Assembly: GCF_030247195.1 (NCBI RefSeq)
Contig: NC_080672.1
Coordinates: forward strand, 351,600,413 to 351,664,412
DNA: 64,000 bases
Origin: Topomyia yanbarensis
Taxonomy: Eukaryota; Arthropoda; Insecta; Diptera; Culicidae
Reading direction: 5' to 3'
The position numbers and the translations under genes were made by a program. How positions within the stretch are numbered: position 1 is the first letter of the stretch; the number at the start of each line of letters is the position of its first letter. Positions 56,632-64,000 of this stretch are shown here, one piece after another. The notes beneath the pieces are model-generated. The model saw nothing but the letters and a program-made list of their open reading frames with translations, searched no databases and was not told where the DNA came from.

Positions 56632-58551
56632 CAGTGGCGTAGCCAGAAATTTGGTTTGGAGGGGGTTTTGATGAAAATCGCAATTTTTTTGAAAAAATGC
56701 TAAAATTTAATATGAGTTTGATAAATTACTGAAAACTCAAAAACATAAGTAGTCTAACAGATGTAATTCCAGTCTACAAACAAGAAGAATCAACATGGAA
56801 CAGTTTTCAAACCTCTGTAGATTATTTTCTTGTATAATATGTCAATGAAGTCAAAAATTGCGATCTTTTAAAGTGGAATAAATGATCTAAAAAAATTTCA
56901 ACGTTCAAGATCACCTAATATAATAATCCTTGACTTTGAATGTTTGAACACTTCGGGAAGTTATCAACATAAAACAGCGCCTGCTTTGATATAGAAATAT
57001 TAGTGATTAATTCTCATAGAGGTAATTATGGTGAATTAATTTTTCAAAAATATTAAGAGACATGGTGCCTTCAGCAAAGTTTTTGATAATGTCATTTCAA
57101 ACAATTTTGTTGAAAATATGAAGGCTACATGAATTCAACATATAGGGATTTAAATGGACTGGGCCTGCTATATTTCTCCTTAGTGAAAAAAAAATTAGGT
57201 GTAAACTATTTTTTTTTGCGCTACGGATAAAATTGTTTGAAACAATAATTGCGAGTTGAGAACACAAAACCTATAACTAAATTATGGATGGATGGAACTG
57301 AAACTTGCGTTTCGACTGCATCTCATCAGAATCCGACACTAATTTGGTGGGCGGACTAAGCTATCGCCGAATTGATGCTAGCTCCTGAAAATGGAATCAC
57401 TCTTTGTGTTTTTGAGTCCTTTTAATATCTGGGAATTATTTGTTTTATATCCAGTTCCCTTATTTTTTTTGTAAGCTTCAAAGGCACTTTGAACGCAATG
57501 TGAATTTATTATTTAATTACCGCAGAAGAGATTTATCAAATACAGTAATTTCAGAATAGCTTGTTGTAAAGGTTTTCTACTACTATATTTCGATACTCTG
57601 AATATGTGGGATATTTATGTTTTTGACAAAGTTGTTTGAAATAGCACTTTCGAAAACTTTGCTGGAGACATTAAGTCTCGACCCAAATTTGCTTGAAGAG
57701 TAATTCTTGTCTATAATTACTTCTAGGAGGATTAACCGTCAAAATTATTCTATCAGCAGATGAACAGTTTTACGTTTTGAAATTCTTCAATGATATTTAA
57801 CATCGAAATTTGGCAGTTTCGAATGAATGTGATCGTGACTGTTAAAAATTTATCGAGCATTAATTTTACTTTTCGTCATTAGTCAACCTCACAACTTGCA
57901 GTGCTAGTACGTAGCACACCAAATTTTAGTGCGCCATTCATTGCATTCTGCTAAGAGGCTATTCATATAGTTGATAATACAACAAAAATCCAATGCTCAT
58001 AAAACCGATCCTGACCTGCTAGAGACAAAATTACATCAGCTTTCAACTAGTTTCTGAAATGTTATTCTTGTTGTTAACCATATTGAATTGTTGTCTAAAT
58101 TCAACACAATCAAAAAAAAATAAATTTTCAGCAAATGTTGAAATGTATGCAAGTTTTCGGTAAACAAGCTTATGTTTTATATGCAATCAACCTATTCAAA
58201 TTTAGATTCCCATTCGAAAAATTGTCTCTAATCCATATTTTGAAGCATCTTTCCAAAAATGAGCTCATAATAATTCAGACAGTTATTTGATTTTTCATTG
58301 AAGTAATTTGACAACTATGGGATTTTGGCTAAGAGATAAGTTACAAGATCCCCTTCCCACAATTTTCCAAAAGTTCTCATGACGCTTTAAACACAGTTCT
58401 CAATGTAGTGATCAGAGAATATTTTTCCAAAAATATTTTGTGGAATATTAAATTAAATCCGTCAGTATCAATTATTTTTTTTCAATCTAATTAATTTTGG
58501 TTTGGGGGGGGGGGGGTTTAACCCCCAAAACCCACCCTGGCTACACCACTG
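56632..58551. mobile_element. Non-autonomous hAT element with perfect 8-bp TSDs
   Basis: It starts CAGTGGCGTAGCCAG at 56632 and ends, reversed, CAGTGGTGTAGCCAG at 58551 (14 of 15 match). Beyond that both ends continue into G-rich GGGGGTTTTGA/GGGTTTTGGGGG. The perfect target duplication AGTTAGCC lies at 56624-56631 and 58552-58559. End sequence and 8-bp duplication identify the hAT superfamily. The 1.9-kb interior has no transposase frame. A compositionally different patch at about 57260-57420 may be another repeat inside it. Confidence 0.9.
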
Positions 58552-58717
58552 AGTTAGCCACTAAATCCAAACAGTTTTCATAACGTATGTGAACGCCTAA
58601 GGCTGGTTCCTGTTTCGGGTGGCCCTCATGCATTATTTAGTGCTTTAATTTTTTCTCATTTAGGATTTGAAAACATATTTGCAATAATAGGATATCATTG
58701 GCACATCGTCATCATCA

Positions 58718-59035
58718 CCGGTTGTGGGTCACATTGGAAAATTATTTCTGAAGCAGCAGCTTCAGCCAATCCAACTTCGAACCTCTTGATATCAGCACTT
58801 CTCGTGATGTTAGCTTTGCTTCAGTAGTGGCACAAATCGGGACATTGCAATTGTGCTCAAAAGTCCATGATAAACAGTACTTTGGCTTTTTCCGATAACA
58901 TTGTCGATTTGAAGACGTGAAAGGCAGCAAGAGAGACAAAACCAAATAAAGTACAGAAGAAAACTGTAAACAAGCGTTGGTTTTACTTCATAATTTAGCA
59001 TTTCTTGTGGATTTTCCTAGGTGGCCCACAACCGG
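58718..59035. mobile_element. 318-bp MITE-like inverted-repeat element
   Basis: The left end CCGGTTGTGGGTCACATTGG (58718) and right end, reversed, CCGGTTGTGGGCCACCTAGG (ending 59035) match at 17 of 20 positions and continue with AAAAT on both sides. No clear target duplication, so the exact ends may lie a few bases further out. Non-coding. Confidence 0.6.
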
Positions 59036-59165
59036 GGATAAAGAATCATCTTCTCAGAAAATTGCTCATAACTTTCTTATTTAAATCCTAATCAATATAC
59101 TTTCATCGGCAAAATGTTTGTAACTCCCTTCGAGCGATATATGGAAATTAGCATCCAACAGGAAC

Positions 59166-59692
59166 TTTTGATTTAAAAATAAAAAATTCATCTACATATA
59201 TCTAAATGCGTTAGACATTATGTTTTACGTTTCTTTGCAGAGAGCGAGCCAGGACAAGATGTAGTGCGAGTAAAGACGCTATAACCTAGGCTCATTAGCC
59301 AGCACAGGGCTAAATACTTCTGTCCCATCCCATCCCAGGAACCTAGGACCAAAGGAGTGACATTAACCCTCTTAGCCAAGTCACTCCCAACGATTTATCA
59401 TATCCCCATCAAATTGAAATGGTTATACGGTCGGTACGGTTGTCCACGTTTCTTCCTTATTCAAGGTTTGAAATAGTTCGTTGATTAAATCCTTCATTAA
59501 ATGAATAATTTAATTGCCATATAACTTTGAATCATCTTCACTTTGTACGCTGCACAATTGGCCTAGCCGCTTCAATGATTGTGTCCCATATCATATGTAC
59601 CACAAACATCTGCAATTTTTCAGGATCCCTACATGTATTGCCTGTGTATGTGTAGACTAGACTAGACTAGACTAGACATTACGCATCCAACA
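59166..59692 (+). mobile_element. Family C copy with 15-bp target duplication and TAGAC tail
   Basis: The insertion is bounded by GCATCCAACAGGAAC (59151-59165 and 59693-59707), a perfect 15-bp direct repeat. Its 3' end is a (TAGAC)n tail of about five units. Variable-length target duplications plus a simple-repeat tail indicate target-primed reverse transcription by a LINE. The body shares CTGTCCCATCCC, GGACCAAAGGAGTGACATTA and CTTAGCCA...TCACTCC with the copy at 25.5-26.1 kb. No RT motifs: either a SINE or a short 3' LINE remnant. It retains the empty site for the 274-bp MITE. Confidence 0.8.
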
Positions 59693-59709
59693 GGAACATT
59701 TATTATGTA

Positions 59710-62700
59710 TTTATTTAGAACTTCTTCACCTTTTGCACATAATTAATTCTACATAACTTATTATAAGGTAGGAGCGATGCTAAAGCAACATCCTATCTAC
59801 CAACTTGTTCTGCGAAAACCCATTATAAAGTGCGGTATGGGCACCGAAAACCCACAACCCGAACTTTCCCAAACTCGGTGAGACTAATTTAAATTTTAAC
59901 ATTGACCTTGTTTTAAGTTTATTTCGTCCACTTACCCCACAGCCTTCCCATTTTTGCTGCTAAATATTTAATAGCACTGGACCGACCTGTGGCGGGCGGT
60001 GGCTGACTAGAGCAATGTCACCTTCTCTTTCTCCGACGTAAATACTACCCTGGAAGAGGAGGAGGAGGAGGATGGAGTCGGGGTGCGCAAAGTGTTTGCT
60101 TGGCCGGGAAACTTTCTCTACTGTGTCTGGAGAATCTACGCCAGAGCTCAGAATTAAAACATCAGCGTCGTGAAACTCTGGCAATGCAATTAAGGCTAGC
60201 GCGTCGTCTAGGCTAGGAAGGAAAAACAATTTCACTCTCATTCACAACCGACCCACCAGTCAAAGGTGGAGAAGGATGCGGCACGATTGGCAGGGTAGTA
60301 TTTAAATTTCCTCTACTTCTCAGCAGCTAAATAGTCTGTTTTGCACTCGTTGCAGTTGCAGGTTTCTTTTCATTAAAGTTGCTCTCGAACCATGCGGGCA
60401 TCTCGCTTTAATTAATTTCCTAAGAAGTGCGATCTACATTTGTGTTGGCAGTTGCCTTTGACGGTGGTGGTAATCGATTTCCATCACAAAGATAAAACAA
60501 ATGGCGAATCTGTTCGTGCTTTCTTACACGTAGTGGTGAATTTGTACCACTACCAGCGCAGAATGATCGCCACCCATTCCTGCAGCATCCCTACCAACAC
60601 TCGAGAAAATTTTCCACGACACCCACAAAACACTTGGCTTGCTTCGCCAAATCTACGGTCGACATTCGGTGCCGAAACGGGACGCCCGATTCACAATCCG
60701 AGCTGGTTTGCTATCTCATTCGATCTCAAACCAGCGCGAGCTCGAAAGACTTTTCATTTCGTTGTTCGTTTTAATTTTCCTCAATGAAAATTAAAACAGC
60801 TGAGAGTTGGAAATGCAGCGCGTCGTCGAGTCGCGCTAATAAGTGGAAATGAGAGTTCGGGTTTTCTTTCATCAACCCGGTTGGATCCGGGGGGGGGATT
60901 CCGGGGACCGGGGTTTGAAGGGTGCCTTGGCTCATTTACATACTTTTTGTTTTGCTATTCTTTGGCGTAATTTTCACACCCCAGACAGTGGAAAGGAACA
61001 CCAACATTGGTAGCGAGGATTTTTGAACTGAGACGAGTCTGCCACGTAATTTGCTAACCAAGGCAGGGTGGAAAGCGGGGGGTTGGTAGGTTGGATAAAC
61101 TTTTCTCCTGATTGTATAATTACAGGACCTTGGACGAGGAAGCTTCTCCGGCTGGTGCTGCTACTCTCTGGGAAAGTGGTGATGACGGCAGGCGAGCTGC
61201 CGACAATGACCTGCCTCAAGAATTTTTCCGCTTCCGTGCGGAAGGTGGTGTCGAGAACGGGGTGGGTAATTTGAAAGCGTAAGTAAATGAGAATGATTTT
61301 TTTTGTTTGAAGTTTGGTGGTTTCACGACTGGACTTTTTCAGGATAGGTGAGTGCGGAACCGGGGAAACCACAATGCGGTAGGGAACGAGACCGTATATT
61401 TTAATATGCTTTAAATTAGGACGAGCAACACTGTTGAACAGCTGAGTCGAGTTGAGTATGAAATTTGTTAATTGTCTTTTAATGCGATGTTGATGATTAT
61501 CGATTGTTTTGGAGGTAATTTCGAAGTAAAGTAAACAAAGTGGGGGTTCCTAACCGCAGTCAAATATACACTTGGTGAAACGGCTATTAATTTTCTTTCC
61601 GGTTAACCACAAATGAGTTTCTGGGTTTGACCCGGGATGTGTTCTGTCTGGTCAATGTACATCATGAATTATTTGCTTGCTTACATTTGTTACAATAAGG
61701 GACCCCATTCAACCATTATCCTACATGGAATTCAATTGATCAATTTCATTTTAGTTTGATCAATCCGATAAAATATAAACAATTCGGGTAAATAATGAAG
61801 GTACTAGTTGAATCGATAATATCTAGCGAACTACCGGTGAACCTGTTATTTTGATGCTCTGAAGCAAGCTTCGAAAGCTACTAGTTACTATTCGTTGCTC
61901 AGTTTCTATGAACAAATAATTGGTACAATCCCGCCAAACTTTACTTTTTGGTTGCGGCGCACAAACGAATAAATAAAGTTTTCATCTTTCCCATGCCAAA
62001 CAATACCGCCATCATTATCAACGATGATTTACTCAAAATCCTCGAGAAAATAAGTCACAATTCTTTGGGTTTTCTTTCGAAGCTGTGACAGGTACCGAAT
62101 CGAATGCGCAGAAGAAGTACAATGGCAGTACCTTTTCGGAACTTTCAATTTTTATTTGCTTCACCAAGTGCCAGACACGAATTTCAAGGAGGTTTATGGA
62201 AGAAAAGGGATCATCAACATTCGCAGGCGAAGGGAAACCGTGGAGAATCGGGGCGGGACTCGTCAAGGCGGCCCGGAAGGAAGTATACAAAAATACTGTC
62301 TTTATAATAACGTTTTTGAATTTCTATTTATACAGCAACTTTTTTCGTCTTTCGTGCTTGGTTGAGGATTTTTTTTGGGAAGCATACGCGGAGCAATACT
62401 GTGGCAGAGGCAGCAATCGTAACGACATCGTGGCTGACGTTTCTTTTTCTACAATCTCCCCCATCCCTTCTAAATTTTTCTGAAAACTAAAAAAATCGAA
62501 ATATTCTAAACAAGCGTGTATTATGTAATAGTTTTGTGGATATGCTAGAAAATATTTAAACAAATTGATGTCAACATAATGTAGAATAAATTTGATAAAA
62601 GACTGAGCATTAAAACTCTCAAAAAAGCAGTCCTTTCTCGCTAGTGATTGCCATGGTTAACGAACAACGTATAAAATGATTCTACCTAATCAGGTGCTCG

Positions 62701-62935
62701 ACACATGTTAAATGGTATGCGATTCTAACGACGAGAGCATATCATGTTTCCATCTTGGCCAGAATTAGGTTTGTATGTTTTTAAATTTGACCAGGTCAAA
62801 TTCGGACCTAGTAAAGATTTATAAGTCATAGAACTGAATCGTGTCAACCGTTTAGCAAAACCAGATATTTTCCTGAAAGCCTGACGAGTTGTGCCCATTT
62901 TTCCCTCAGACGACATTTCTTAATCTCTTAGCATA
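59710..62935. other. Unique-looking gene-free DNA
   Basis: This is the longest stretch without recognised repeats. It is GC-richer at 59960-61400, with simple GAGGAGGAGGAGG at 60056 and GGGGGGGG runs near 60890. Open frames at 59960-60241 (-), 60440-60787 (+), 60974-61372 (-) and 62085-62483 (+) reach 90-130 codons but show no domain I recognise and overlap other frames of similar length. No convincing splice pattern or promoter. Host exons cannot be excluded here. Confidence 0.4.
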
Positions 62936-62974
62936 GTGTGTATAGAAAAAATAATTAACCCCATCAGACCGCGC

Positions 62975-63265
62975 TTGAGTCAGTTCCTAGTCCCAGCAGG
63001 AGCGTCAGATATCAATTTGAGAGGCACCGAATCAATGGAATACTTAAGCAGCCCAAATCTGCACATTCATAGTGCAGCAGGCCGCCCAATATTTCCACGA
63101 GCTGGTAGAGAAGAGCTGTTAGATGTAACTCTCTGCTCTGACAGTATTACGCATGAGTTGGCAAACTGGCTCGTACCAAACGAGCTAGAACCGTCGTTAT
63201 CTGATCATAAGTACATCGTGTTCGATCATTTAAATGTCTCGCTAGATATCGTCACATATCGTATA
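62975..63265 (+). pseudogene. LINE endonuclease C-terminal fragment
   Basis: An open frame reads MEYLSSPNLHIHSAAGRPIF, REELLDVTLCSDSITHELAN and PSLSDHKYIVFDHLN. The blocks GRPIF-------E-LDVTLCS and SLSDHKYI-F are the C-terminal part of the APE-type endonuclease of LINEs, with the catalytic SDH (Asp-His) intact. The N-terminal Asn and Glu blocks and the RT are missing. The match ends where the GC-rich patch starts. It differs from the I-clade and from the LINE at 18.6-22 kb, so it is a third or fourth LINE lineage here (R1/jockey group possible). Confidence 0.8.
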
Positions 63266-63266
63266 G

Positions 63267-63360
63267 ACCTGTGCGCCGCCGCGCCACGCCGCCGCCGCCG
63301 GTAATTTTTAACGTGCGCCGACGCCGAAAGGCCGCCGATGCATTTTTCCCGCGCCGACAA
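63267..63360. repeat. GC-rich CGCCGCCG patch
   Basis: A sharply GC-rich segment of about 90 bp (GCGCCGCCGCGCC, GCCGACGCCGAAAGGCCGCC, CCCGCGCCGAC) sits between the LINE fragment and family E sequence. It has no clear tandem unit. It resembles simple GCCGCC-based sequence at repeat junctions. Confidence 0.6.
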
Positions 63361-63379
63361 TTCGCGAACTCTAATATTG

Positions 63380-64000
63380 TTGACTCATAATTTTATCTAC
63401 AAATCTAGGAACATTGTCCATGGGCCGAATATACGACGTTAACTGATTGATGATTTATCACATCTTGATCATTATTTGGTATTAGTGGTCGTCAATTGGA
63501 TTACAAAATTAAAATAATCTTGATATTTTCTCGAAAACCATCACACGACACTCGTTATATGATTCAAAGATCCATTCTTGCTTCGTCAACTGGTTATGAT
63601 TGTGAGCATATAAGTTTCAATTCACCATTCGTGTGCGTGAAATGGTCCACAAATTAAAAAAAAACTTCCACTTTCAAGATGTATGTGCCTGAAATTTACG
63701 ATTATGTGCCTGATCCTAATCTTTGCACGTAATCAATTTCACTGGAACGCAGTGTATTATTCATTGATTTTTAACCGATTCTTAATTCCTGATATGCTAC
63801 ACACGATTCACCAGTCGAGTTCGTGAAACTGTTCATGATGTAATTCATGAAGTAATTAATTTTCCACATAATCTTATTATATTTTCGTAAACAATTACAA
63901 GGAACTCAGACTATCATTCATGAATTATTCGCTCTGCTTTTTGGTTTTGAAATTTCTATGTGAGCTATTGTGTACAACTGCTAGCAACCAGTCTCATAGG
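63380..64000 (+). repeat. Family E, partial third copy
   Basis: Block order (AACTGATTGATGATTTATC, ATTAGTGGTCGTCAATTGG, CATAAGTTTCAATTCACCAT, TCGTGTGCGTGAAATGGTCC) parallels copy A at about 24.68-25.22 kb. It is diverged and runs off the window end. Confidence 0.55.

Noticed and set aside
60974..61372. 132-codon minus-strand frame as a host gene
   Set aside because: No recognisable domain, overlaps another long frame on the opposite strand, and no splice or promoter evidence.
1..64000. Endogenous viral sequences, common in Aedes genomes
   Set aside because: No translation in the window resembled flavivirus, rhabdovirus or other viral proteins.

Overview
The window looks like nuclear DNA of a culicine mosquito, most likely an Aedes species. 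It is AT-rich and packed with relics of mosquito-type transposons: an ITmD37E element (DD37E catalytic spacing visible), a tRNA-derived SINE of Feilai type, I-clade non-LTR retrotransposons, hAT and Transib-like elements, and many MITE-like repeats. Genus and species are inference from this repeat content. I found no convincing host protein-coding exon, rRNA, functional tRNA, CRISPR array, operon or viral insertion. The window is either intergenic or lies inside one of the very long introns typical of Aedes. All recognisable coding sequence belongs to transposable elements and is broken by stops, frameshifts or deletions.

Layout. 1-7.3 kb: unique DNA, a SINE with a perfect 17-bp target duplication, copies of a dispersed repeat (family A) and a broken I-clade ORF1. 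7.8-9.4 kb: a 9-bp-unit satellite with degenerating flanks. 9.7-10.5 kb: a LINE reverse-transcriptase relic. 12.3-14.3 kb: unique DNA. 14.4-17.5 kb: hairpins, a 123-bp MITE and an internally deleted ITmD37E interrupted by other repeats. 18.6-22.05 kb: a minus-strand LINE (ORF1, endonuclease, linker) split by a 1,034-bp Transib-like element. 24.4-26.5 kb: family E, carrying a family C retro-insertion that itself carries a 274-bp MITE. 27.7-30.35 kb: a hAT element carrying family A, which carries family B. 30.4-36 kb: I-clade fragments and AT-rich repeats. 36.3-45.2 kb: foldback structures, including a ~3-kb inverted repeat, and a TA-flanked MITE. 45.2-49.8 kb: mostly unique DNA with a cluster of six perfect ATGCAAATT octamers. 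49.8-51.45 kb: an inverted second copy of family E. 51.6-55.2 kb: the best preserved I-clade LINE. 56.6-58.6 kb: a hAT element with perfect 8-bp TSDs. 58.7-59.7 kb: a MITE and a second family C copy. 59.7-62.9 kb: unique DNA. 63-64 kb: a LINE endonuclease fragment, a GC-rich patch and a third family E copy.

There is no gene cooperation to describe. What the window offers is a record of nested insertions, several of which can be dated relative to each other because the uninterrupted sequence survives elsewhere in the window. The best candidate for host function is the octamer cluster at 46.28-47.34 kb. The clearest structural findings are the Transib-like element with an RSS-type CACAGTG terminus, the three-level nest at 25.5-26.1 kb, and a local palindrome at 41.84 kb that looks like a template-switch mutation.
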